Assembly (NCBI RefSeq): GCF_024713975.1
Contig: NC_091108.1
Coordinates: forward strand, 284,001 to 348,000
Source: Paralichthys olivaceus
Lineage: Eukaryota; Chordata; Actinopteri; Pleuronectiformes; Paralichthyidae
Length of the DNA: 64,000 nt
Direction of reading: 5' to 3'
Under the pieces are notes generated by a model. It did no database searches and was not told where the DNA came from. It saw nothing but the letters and a program-made list of their open reading frames with translations. Below are positions 23,101 through 35,923 of this stretch, piece after piece (positions within the stretch are counted from its first letter, which is position 1; the number at the start of each line of letters is the position of its first letter). The position numbers were made by a program, and so were the translations under genes.

Positions 23101-26100
23101 GTGATGTATCTAGATCTTTGTATTTATGTTGTTTCTGGATCTGGATCCTTGTGTTCTTTTTTGATTGGATCTAGATCCTTGTATCTATGTTGTGATTGGA
23201 TCTAGATCCTTTTTCTCTATTTTGTGACTGGATCTAGAACCTTGATCTATGTTGTGATTGGATCTAGATCATTTTATCTATTGTGTGATTGGATCTAGAT
23301 CCTTTTTCTCTATTTTGTGACTGGATCTAGATCCTTGTATCTATGTCCTGGCTGGATCTAGATCTTTGTATCTATGTAGTGGCTGGATCTAGATCCTTGT
23401 ATCTATGTTGTGACTGGATCTAGATCCTTGTATCTATGTAGTGGCTGGATCTAGATCCTTGTATCTATGTCGTGACTCGATCTAGATCTTTGTATCTATG
23501 TCCTGACTGGATCTAGATCTTTGTATCTATGTTGTGGCTGGATCTAGATCCTTGTATCTATGTCGTGACTGGATCTAGATCTTTGTATCTATGTCCTGGC
23601 TGGATCTAGATCTTTGTATCTATGTTGTGACTGGATCTAGATCTTTGTATCTATGTTGTGACTGGATCTAGATCCTTGTATCTATGTTGTGACTGGATCT
23701 AGATCCTTGTATCTATGTTGTGACTGGATCTAGATCTTTGTATCTATGTCCTGGCTGGATCTAGATCCTTGTATCTATGTAGTGACTGGATCTAGATCCT
23801 TGTATCTATGTCCTGGCTGGATCTAGATCCTTGTATCTATGTTGTGACTGGATCTAGATCCTTGTATCTATGTTGTGGCTGGATCTAGATCCTTGTATCT
23901 ATGTAGTGGCTGGATCTAGATCCTTGTATCTATGTCGTGACTCGATCTAGATCCTTGTATCTATGTAGTGACTGGATCTAGATCTTTGTATCTATGTTGT
24001 GACTGGATCTAGATCCTTGTATCTATGTTGTGACTGGATCTAGATCCTTGTATCTATGTCCTGGCTGGATCTAGATCCTTGTATCTATGTAGTGACTGGA
24101 TCTAGATCCTTGTATCTATGTTGTGACTGGATCTAGATCCTTGTATCTATGTAGTGGCTGGATCTAGATCCTTGTATCTATGTTGTGGCTGGATCTAGAT
24201 CCTTGTATCTATGTCGTGACTGGATCTAGATCTTTGTATCTATGTCCTGGCTGGATCTAGATCCTTGTATCTATGTTGTGACTGGATCTAGATCCTTGTA
24301 TCTATGTTGTGACTGGATCTAGATCCTTGTATCTATGTCCTGGCTGGATCTAGATCCTTGTATCTATGTTGTGACTGGATCTAGATCCTTTTGTGTTTTT
24401 TACCTCTGTACCTGGACCATTGACCTGTGTTTGAATGTGTGTCCTTGAATCTGGGTCTTACCTCGGATCCAGATGTTTGTTTCTGGATCATTTCTCGATC
24501 TGGAGCATTGTGTCATTATCGTTTCCTTGTATCTTCATCCTTGTATATGCTAAGATACTGTTGGATAGTGTAGCTGTTTTGATGCTAGCATAGCACTGGC
24601 TAGCAGCTAGTTGTTTCCAGTGTTATGCTAAACTCGGCTAAACCCGTGACAGATGAGACTGGAGTGATGAAAGTGTGTTTGTTAGACGTCACAGGTTTGA
24701 TCCCGGTGAAGGACGTGAATGTCACAGCGTCCCTATAATACCAGAACGTTGGTGTTATATAGAGAAATGAAGAGCTGACTCAGGATTCATCATGTTCACG
24801 TTGTAGAAACATGTTTACGATGAAAACTTGTTCTTGATTTTTCGCGAGGTCGTTAAACGTGTGAACTCGACGTCACCTGTGAAAGTCAATCCAGTTTCAG
24901 GTGTTTGTCTCGACAGAAACGCACGTAAACTTTTTCTGTCAGACGACCCTGAACCTGAATTACAACCAGAAGAAGTTGTCAGCGTCTGAATCAACCTGTT
25001 GATCTACCTGTTGTAGGGCAAAGGTGAAAGGGTCGTTGCCATGGTGCTGAAGGAGCTTCCTGGTAAAAAGGCCTCCTCTGAAGGAAACCCCCTCCTCACC
25101 GTGACAACCAAGGTTGGCATGACGACCACGCTTGTTTGTTATCTGGCACTATCAGAGATTAATTTTTCTTTTCTTCTTGTTTTTCCTGAAACTTAAAATC
25201 ATTTTTTAAATTGAGTATTAAAATCCTAATATTAATAGTAATTCATATTCTGGAGTAAAAACATGAATCTGAATGAGACTGTTGTTGGTGCTTATTGTCT
25301 AAACGTTATTTGTGTTTGTTCTCACTTCAAACTGTCTCCGCGTCTTATTGGATGATTCTGCTTTTTGCCTTTGATGTTTCACAGCAGGGATGTGCACAGA
25401 CATTTCGGGGGCAGGGGCTCAAGTGAGAAAAAGGGCACTTCTCATAATTATTTATGAAAAAAATGTTTTAAAACTAAAAGTAGTGTACGGTAGAACATCT
25501 CCGACTTACTTAACAATTTATTTTATCACACTCACGCAATTGTTATAAAGTCAACAGTTCACATAAACTAGGTTTATCATCATAGCAACTACAACACAGG
25601 AAACATTGATTCAATGTATCACAGCCACAATAAAAGACTGCGCGTTTTCATCAGTTCATCAATATTAGTTATTAAAGTCAGTCAGATATGAACTTCCTCT
25701 TTATTTAGAAGTACGATAGACTGTTACTGTTATAACAAGTGTGCTATCATCTACAAAATAAGGTTTTCAATTCATAAATCAGCAAGTAACAGTAAGTCTA
25801 TGACGGTGGTCTACACACTGATTGGATTTGATTCAGTTTAGACTTGTGAGCTACACCTAAGATCTAAAACGACAAACTCAGATTATATCCTTCACTGTAT
25901 CAAGATGGCCCCTTTGGTCCCTCTGGTCCTCCTTGGCAGCACCACTGCACTGAGGTGCATTACTCTGCAGGTCAACAAGTGACTCTGCTCCTCCGATGTT
26001 TTCTAATCATGTAGAACTGATTTTTATAAAAACCTGATGAATTCATAATGTTCCTGGATAAATGGGGCGTCGCTTATTCTGTCTTAACCCTGACGTCCTG

Positions 26101-29100
26101 ACTGTGTCGTGTCACTTCTCTTGTTGTGTAGCAGCTTTAAACTTGTGTCTCATAAACTCTAGAGAATCAAACAAACACAAAGTAAACGTCAGTCCTGAAC
26201 GTAACTACCGGATCTTTAATGTGCGTCTGTGCTGAAGCAGTGGTGTTATAATTATTCATGTTTTTATGACCTGTCTCTGCCTGGATGCAGAGTCGTCCAT
26301 GTCGCGGTGCTTCTAAGAATCAAGAAATGTCCACAGCTCTAGTGCTCACCACTGTGCAGGAGTCATAGGCCCAATTCCATTCCACCCCTTCTGCCTAACC
26401 CTAACCCCCCACCTTGTTTTCGAGGGTTGTCTTGCCCCTTGAAACAGAGTCACAGTGTTAGTGGTCGAAATCTTCTCCATGAATTGGGACAGCACTTCAA
26501 GAAGCCGTTACATCATCAGCAGTCATCGATGTAAACAGACGAGACGTCATTGTAATAACGTTGTTGAGATCTTAAATAAAACAAAGCTGTTGTTTGCAGT
26601 TACTAAAGTGACGAACCTTTAATATCCAAGTAACGTCTGTGCTAACGCAGGTGAATCTATGACATTTGAAGTTCAAAAGCTCGGATGCTCGTCATTATTT
26701 CACGTTTGAATCAAAGCAGCGGCTGCTAGCATGCTCTGTATGAAACCTGCAGGACGCTGTGTCATCAGCAGTTTAGTTCAGTAACATCGTTGCTACACGC
26801 TGGGTCAACTAAGAGCATCGTGTGTCTTCAAAGAGGGGGGTGGGATATGAACTTATATGAATATACGAGATTATCATGTAAAAAAAAGATTGCTAGCGCT
26901 AGTGTTAGCATGGTAACGATCTTTATTTTGCATGATAATCCTTTTTTTTTTAAAGTTTGAAGTGAGGGTGTTCGAGGGCTATAAAGCCTGAACACTTGGC
27001 CCTAAATCTAATCACCTGATATTTAGATTTTTTTAATGAATCAATATATTTGCACAAGCAGGAGTTTGATGTCTAACTCGCAGTAAATAGTTGGTAGCTG
27101 CTTTCAGACCTGCACTGAGCTCAGAGATCCTCTGCACTAGGTGTTTGTTTGCGAGCCTCCAGAGTTTCTACTGACTTTCTCAGTCAGACCCCCCCGAGTA
27201 TAAAGTCCATAGAAAGGCCAAAGGAGTCGATGTGAGATCAGAGCAGGAGATTGAATATGTCCACATGTCAACTGGAAAACCAAACATCTGATCTCTGCAG
27301 CAGAATTCAAACATACTTCCTGTCTGCTGCTCCTCACCTGAATCTGCTGCTGTGTCGTTCACGTGAGAATCAAACTGGAGAAAGTCCGTTAGATCAGCTG
27401 GTCCCTTCTGTTCTGATTGGTCAACCGCTGTCGGCCTCTGTTCTCACTTGGTTTTGTTAGGGGGCGTGTCCGACTGGCTGCCAGGTGTGAATTAATGCAA
27501 CGAATGAAAACAGAGTGAACGGAGACATTTGACTTCTGTGTTGGTTTGGTTCAGACTCCTGTCGACAAGTTTCAGGTGGTTCAACCTGGAATCAAATCGA
27601 TTCCAGACCCAGAACTCTTTCACATCCTGTTTCATATTTGTCGTCAGAGACTTTCCTTCTACTGCAGACCTTCATGTAGAATCTCAATGTTTTTTAAGTT
27701 TCCTTCAGTGTCACAGTGATTGAGTCACAACCATCTGTTCATCACTGAGTTCACTGTCAAATCAGCTTCTTTTACTTTGAAAGAACAGGAGCTGATTACA
27801 GTCAATTCAGCTGCTTTTATTTTGAAACAAACTGTAGACAGTTGGAGCCTGATTTCAAGCTGCAGCTGATGACATGCGTCTTCTTCTTCTTCTTATAATT
27901 ATTCATGTTTGTGATGAATCCTTTATCCTGTAATAAGTAAAAAGTCACAGTGACTGAAGCGTCTGCTCGTTTGGTTTGTTTGAATAGATTTCTTTCTTTT
28001 TATTAGCTGTTCTTTAAAATTGAAACAGGATCAGGATGAACTTTACTTCAGGACAATGATCGTTTTCTTCCTCCTCAGTGTTTCAGACATGTCTCCTCGT
28101 TTCTCTGCAGCTGGTCAGCGAGCAGCAGGAGAGTCGCCCCCTGCTGAGTCCTTCCATCGATGACTTCCTGTCAGAGAGCCGTAGCGACACCGCCTCCTCC
28201 CGACCCCTCACCACCAACACAGCAGGTAGAGTCCTGACTCACTAATGATCATCACACACACACTCAGTGCACCCACAACAATCACCATACATCAGACTGT
28301 AAATAAAGATGGACGACATGACGACTCCTTAAACGAAAAGAAAAGAACGAGGAGGATTTGATTCTGTTGTGAACGAGTCTGAGCAGAAAACCTTCTGCTG
28401 AGTTGTTCAGCTGTGAAACATGAACTCTGGAGACGAGTCTCTGGATTCTACCTGGAGCTCACGTCTGAAAACGACTTCACTCCATGATCACCACTGCACC
28501 GACTTTTATTGCAAATGACATCATCACCAGAAGATCTTTGTTTCCAGCCTATAGGACACTCAGGTGCACAGAGAGCCAATCAGATCAGCTGCTTGCTGCT
28601 CATGTGGCGTTCCTGGTTCCTTGGATCCTCTGACGTGATGTTAAAGACTCATGCTCCTTCTCCTCCTCCTTTCCTCACTCTGTTGTTTTCTAACTTTCTA
28701 ACTTCCTGTGTCCTCCTCATTTGTCTCTTACTTCCTGTCCTTGGCCGACCTCCTTCCTGCTTTGTGACCATCTGTCACCTGCAGCGTCCGTTATTCACAC
28801 CTCTGACCTTCTCTTTGTTTCTGTAACCGAGACCAAAATCAGAGGCACTGCTGAAATCAGAATCAAACTGTGGTCGAGTGTCAGCGTGATGAAGGTCACA
28901 GTGACCGCTGCAGCTCATATTCATTAATCAATGTGGCCTAAAGTATGTGGACGGCTGAACGCTGCTGTTCTATTTGTGATCAAATCTCATCAGTTCCTTT
29001 AATTGATTATTTGACTTATTAGTAATTGATATAAATACCAGTTAAACAGCGTAACAATCAATGAGCAGTGAACTTTATTTATTTATTTAATACTCAGAGA

Positions 29101-30712
29101 GAGCGAGAGAGAGAGAGAGGCAGTGGTGCATCATCAGATTCAGCTTTTACGAGTTGTTTTCATGAAAACAATGATAATAATCACACGAAGTCAGTGACAT
29201 TTAGTAAAAAATAAGTGAGGCAGAGAGACAGAATGAAGGAGAGAAGCACTCAGTGCATGATGGGAAATCTCCCTCAGGACTCTCCTGATCCAGAACTATA
29301 GACTTTATCAAAAAGGAACGTTTTAATTTAACTTTAAATATAGAGATGGTGTCTGACTCCTGAACCCAGAGTGGGAGCTGGTTCCACAGGAGAGGAGCCT
29401 GGTAGCTGAAGGTTCTACCTCCTGTTCTCCTCTTACAGACTCTAGAACCCAGAGTGGGAGCTGGTTCCACAGGAGAGGAGCCTGGTAGCTGAAGGTTCTA
29501 CCTCCTGTTCTCCTCTTACAGACTCTAGAACCACAGGAGAACCTGTGTTTTGGTAGTGAACTGATCTTTCTGGATGACACGGTGTTATCAGCTCTTTGAC
29601 ATATGAAGGTTTGATTGTTAAGGTTTAAATGTGAGGAGCAGGATCTTGATATTCTGGATTTTACAGGGAGCTGATGTAGAGAAGACAGGAGTAATATGAT
29701 GTCTCCTTCTACTTCCTGTCAGCACTCTGCTGCAGCACTTTGGACAGTAATCTAGTCTAGAGAGTTTCTCAGCGTCCTTTTGAGACGGGATGTTTCAAAT
29801 CTTAATAATATAACATCCTCCTGACTGTCCTCCTGCCCATCCTCCTGTCCCTCTTTCTGTCCATCAGTTCTGTCCACAGCTCTGGACCTCGTGGACCTCA
29901 GCGAGCCGGGGGAGGTCAGTGGGGGGAGGAAGAGGAGTCCTCTGAGGAGGAAGGGCAGCTCGATGAGTCCTCGACGCCGAGCATGTCCTGAGGAGACAGA
30001 GCTGATCCAGGTGGAGGTGGATCACCTGCCCGTCCGACACACAACACCTGAGCGGATGTCACTGGACTCAGGTAAGGGAACCCCGCCCCCGCTCATTTTG
30101 TTAAAAGCTTTTTAATCTGAGCTTTTACTCTGATGAGACTAACTTCCTGCTACTCATCGTTTCGTTGTCATGGTTACAGTCAGTCTGTCGTCTCCTCTGG
30201 ACAAATGGAATGAGGTGAATCTGGACGTGGAGGACGGAGGACATAGGAGGACACATGAGAATAGATGCACCTCCCATCACTCCTCCAGTGAACTGCTGTG
30301 GTAAAAATCATTATCTCTGCTGGAGTGATCACTGCTGCCTCTAGGTGGTGCTAACGCTAACAACAGCTCTGTATGTTCCTGCTGCAGGTCGGCAGAGTTC
30401 AAGACTGATCCAGGGACCAAGAGCGTCCACAGCTTCACCTCGTCACCACAGGTACTACCACTACTCACACTGTAGTACTACTGCAGTACCACTACTCATA
30501 CTGTAGTACTACTGCAGTACCACTACTCACACTGTAATACTACTGCAGTACCACTACTCACACTGTAGTACTACTGCAGTACCACTACTCACACTGTAGT
30601 ACTACTGCAGTAACACTACTCACACTGTAATACTACTGCAGTACCACTACTCACACTATAGTACTACTTTTTTAGTAGTATTACCTGAGCTGCCTTTTAA
30701 AGACTCTCACAA

Positions 30713-30761
<49 letters not shown>

Positions 30762-33700
30762 TTTGTTTGTTTAGGACTGTGGGGCGTCCAGACAGCGAAG
30801 ACGAACTCGTTGCGTTCTGAACAGAAACGAGTCTCAGGAGGACGAGTTTGTCAGAGCTAAGGCTGCTGTCGAAGTACACACTGACACACACACTCACAAA
30901 CTCACACAAACTCACGCACACTCACAAACTCACACACACACACATCATCTGAGTTGATTGGTGTGGATGAGTTTGTGATGTTCTGCTCTTCAATCCTCTG
31001 TCAACCAATCACAACGTCCGCTCTGATTGATGAGCCGCTGATTAAAACCTCTTCCTGATGTTTTTATCCTCGGAGACGAGGTCAGAGTGAAACGTTTACA
31101 GTCGGTCAGAGAAAACACAGAAACCAGGCGTCAGAACATTTATCAACAGGAACCTTCTGTTTATTTAACTGAAATATTTGACTTAAGTATTCAATTTCAG
31201 GGGTCAGAGGTCAAAGGTCACTGTGACTTCCCAAGTCAAGAACTCTCATGTTATCATGAAGCTGATTGGCTCTGACAGGCTCTGAATTCAAGCTGTGGAA
31301 CTGAGGTTCTGTAAGAACAAATCCATGATCCTGCATCATTCGACTCAAAGGAACTGATCTGAACCTAGTCCGGTTCTGCAGGATCAGTTTATGAGACCCT
31401 TATTAAAAAACACAATGAAAAAAGCCCAACATTTTGTTGTTTGAAATCATGCTGATGTGGATTTGGTTGACGTGAGCCTGTTTTTCAGTCGGACACTGAG
31501 TTCTGGGATAAGATGCAGGCAGAGTGGGAGGAACTCGCTCGGAGAAACTGGCTGGAGGACTCCGAGGATCAGCGGCCGATCCCGCCCACCGTCTCACCTG
31601 TGGAGAAGGTGAGTTTGAACCCTGGGCCTTGTAGACCTGTACATCTGTATTCGTGCCAGATGACCTGAAGTAAACCTGGACCTGCTGAGTTTCCCAGACT
31701 GCATTTCACATTTCTCTTTGTTCATTCAGACTCATTGATACAAAGTGAGAGTTTTTAACAATGACAGATTATTACTGAGGGGGACGTTCGTGGTATTAAT
31801 CTGTCGATTGAATCCTCAGTAATCCGAAATAATCCCGTCTCTGCTTGGGTGTTACATCACCATGGTGACGGAGGTGACGTTGATTTGATGTCGACATGAT
31901 GTCAAACATCTGTTCACTCTGCTGAATCAGATTCACACTTTCATCTTCCTTCTGTTCTTCATTCACTAGTTTCATTCTCACAAACAAAAAAGAGTGGAGA
32001 GAAGAGAGAGAGAGACAATGGGAGGACAAACATAATCATTGACATGTATTAAAATAAATAAATGAGTGTGTGTGTGTGGGGGGGGGAACTTTAGACTTTA
32101 TCAAAGAGGAACGTTTTAATTTAACTTTAAATGTAGAGATGGTGTCTGACTCCTGAACCCAGAGTGGGAGCTGGTTCCACAGGAGAGGAGCCTGGTAGCT
32201 GAAGGTTCTACCTCCTGTTCCCCTCTTACAGACTCTAGAACCCAGAGTGGGAGCTGGTTCCACAGGAGAGGAGCCTGGTAGCTGAAGGTTCTACCTCCTG
32301 TTCTCCTCTTACAGACTCTAGAACCCAGAGTGGGAGCTGGTTCCACAGGAGAGGAGCCTGGTAGCTGAAGGTTCTACCTCCTGTTCTCCTCTTACAGACT
32401 CTAGAACCCAGAGTGGGAGCTGGTTCCACAGGAGAGGAGCCTGGTAGCTGAAGGTTCTACCTCCTGTTCTCCTCTTACTGACTCTAGAACCCAGAGTGGG
32501 AGCTGGTTCCACAGGAGAGGAGCCTGGTAGCTGAAGGTTCTACCTCCTGTTCTCCTCTTACAGACTCTAGAACCCAGAGTGGGAGCTGGTTCCACAGGAG
32601 AGGAGCCTGGTAGCTGAAGGTTCTACCTCCTGTTCTCCTCTTACAGACTCTAGAACCCAGAGTGGGAGCTGGTTCCACAGGAGAGGAGCCTGGTAGCTGA
32701 AGGTTCTACCTCCTGTTCTCCTCTTACAGACTCTAGAACCACAGGAGAACCTGTGTTTTGGTAGTGAACTGATCTTTCTGGATGACACGGTGTTATCAGC
32801 TCTTTGACGTATGAAGGTTTGATTGTTAAGGTTTAAATGTGAGGAGCAGGATCTTGATCTTCTGGATTTTACAGGGAGCTGATGTAGAGAAGACAGGAGT
32901 AATATGATGTCTCCTTCTACTTCCTGTCAGCACTCTGCTGCAGCACTTTGACCAACTGGAGACCTTTCTCAGACTTCCTGTGACGTCCTGATAATAAAGA
33001 GTTAATCTAGTCTAGAGAACAAATGGACGAGTTTCTCAGCGTCCTTCTGAGACAGGATGTTTCTAATGTTCTTAATATTGTGCAGGTGGAAGAAAGCTGT
33101 CCTAGAGACTTGTTCTATGTGTTGGTCAAATGTCCTGGTCCAACATAACTCAAGGTTCCTCACAGTGGAGCTGGAGGACAAACTGACACCAAGGTGACTC
33201 TGTTCAGACAGTGATTCTCTGAGATGTTGAGGGTCAATGACAACGACCTCAGTCTGAATTAGAAGCAAGAAGTTCTGGCTCATCCAGGCCTTGATGTTCT
33301 GGAGACGTTCCTGAAGTTGAACTAAGTGATTAGATTCATCAGGCTTCAGAGAAATGTACAGCTGGGTGTCGTCTGCGTAACAATGGAAGAGTCTGTGGAG
33401 CTTTCTGATGATGTTGCCTAAGGGAGCATATATAAGGTGAAGAGTATCGGTCCAAGGACAGAACCTTGTTGAACTCCATGACTAACTTGCATGTGCATGG
33501 GGGGTGGGGGGGCATTGTTGACGTTAACAAACTGAAATCTATCTGATAGATTTGATTGAAACCAGTCTGATGTTCCTCTGATCCCTTCATGTTGTTCTAG
33601 TCTCTGTGATCTTATGATCTATGGTGTCAAATGCTGCACTAAGATCCAACAGGACGAGGACAGAGACAAGTCCATCATCTGAGGCCATGAAAAGGTCATG

Positions 33701-35348
33701 AGTGACTTTTAACAGCTGTCTCTGTGCTGTCAATGATCTGTTGTGAAGGAGTCTGAGCAGAAAACCTGCTGCTGAGTTGTTCAGCTGTGAAACAAACTCT
33801 GGAGAAGCTCTGGACCAACTCTTCTGTTTTTGATGTTGAACTTTGACGACGAGACATTTGATGCTTTTCTTCGTTTGTTGGTTAAATTCTGACACTTTGA
33901 TTTGTACAGTGTCATAAATGAAAGTGTCTTCTGCGTAACCTGACAATAATTAGAATGTGACAGATCTATTTTATTCTTTTGATGTAACATCACAGTGAAT
34001 ATGTTATTGTACTTTTTAACTTCTGGTACAAAACAAAACATTCAAATAATTACTAAATACTAAAATAAAGATTTTGGTCCAAGTCTCAGTCTAATATAAT
34101 AATTGTTGCAGCAGTGATCTATGATTTCATAGTTTTGTATGAATTGAGGATGAAAGTGTGTAAATGTGAAATAAAAGAGGCCCCAGCGTTGTGCCCTGTG
34201 GAACTCCAGCGATCACTGACATTTTCTTCTGACGTCTGTGGTCATTTGAAAATCAGAGTTTGTTTTGTTCAGGGTTACTACTTCAACGCTAACAACCCGT
34301 ACAGAGAGTGGCCCAACGCCTTTGCCGAGGGTCAGGAGAAAGCTCGGGACGGAGACCTGAATGCCGCTGTCCTGCTGCTGGAGTCCGCCATTTTACAGGA
34401 CCCGCTGGACTCTGAGGTGAATTCTTTTCATAAATCTGTCGTTCAGTATTCAACGATTGATCAGTGGAAGATGAATCAATGACAGTGAGTTTGTGGTGTC
34501 TGACTCAGAAGGAGAAAAAAACTTCTGAGGATTGATATTCTTGATTTTATGTATAAACTATTGTTGCCAAATTTTGTATGAAACACTTTTTCTTTTCAAT
34601 TTATTTCTAATTGCTAAATGACGACAAACAAAACATTTCATATTAACTCGTACGTCTGTGCTTGGTCAGTGTTGGTCAATAAATCAGACCAGATAATATA
34701 TCGGTTAGTTTGGGTGGAAATGTTTTGAACATTTCAAAATAAGGTGCATGAATGGAACCTGCTGTGTGTTGGTGGAACAGGCGGCGGAGACGAGTCCTTG
34801 ACCAACTCTTCTTTGTGTGTTTTCAGGCGTGGCAGCTTCTGGGAACGACTCAGGCTGAGAACGAGAACGAACAGGCCGCCATCGTGTCCCTGCAGAGGTG
34901 AGAGGTGCTATTATACTGTTTTTATTATTAATGTCAGACATATTCAGATGAATGAGTTCACCTGTCTCACCTGCTGCAGGTGTCTGGAGCTCCACCCAAA
35001 CAACCTCCTGGCTCTCATGGCGCTTGCCGTCAGCTTCACCAACAGCAGCATGCAGCGAGAGGCGTGTGACGCCCTGCGCCGCTGGATCAGTAACAACCCA
35101 CGATACAAACACCTGGTCCTGGAGCACAGGAGCCCGCTACAGGGTTCACCGGCCACGCCACGCAGGGGCCCCCACACCTTCACACCGGCCAGGTATGAAC
35201 ACCTGACAGGAAGCTGCAGGTTCATGTTATCGTCTCAACACTACATTACCCACGAGCCTCTCTGGTTGTTACCATGGAGATGATTCCATCCAGTTCTGTG
35301 ACACTTATCCAGTGAGTCATTAAAGGAGCAGTACAACATTTCATATAA

Positions 35349-35434
<86 letters not shown>

Positions 35435-35886
35435 GTTTGAGCTGCAGAGTGTGTTGCTCCTCTTCCAGGATGCGGTTCTGTTAAATCTGGACTCTGTGGA
35501 TCCAGATCTTCAGACTGGACTCGGTGTTCTCTTTAATCTCAGCTCCGACTTCAACAAAGCAGTGGAGGCTTTTACTGCAGCGCTGTCCGTCAGACCACAG
35601 GTACACACATTCAGTACACACACACAAACACGCACATTCGTCACCTGGCTGACCTCTGATAACATCATGGCGATGACCTCGGTCTGGTGTCTCTTCAGGA
35701 CTACCTGCTGTGGAACCGTCTCGGGGCGACGCTGGCGAACGGGAACCGCAGCGAGGAGGCGGTGGAGGCGTACACCCGCGCTCTGGAGCTGCAGCCGGGA
35801 TTCATCCGCTCTAGATACAACCTGGGAATCACATGCATCAACCTGGGAGCTCACAGGTGACACATCTCCTTCTACACACTCATTAT

Positions 35887-35923
<37 letters not shown>

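Noticed and set aside
20142-24388. CRISPR-like spaced repeats
   Set aside because: Units are contiguous satellites without unique spacers, in a vertebrate intron.
29201-32788. Repeated short minus-strand frames beginning MEPAPTLGS
   Set aside because: Pieces of the 83-bp LINE repeat, not independent genes.
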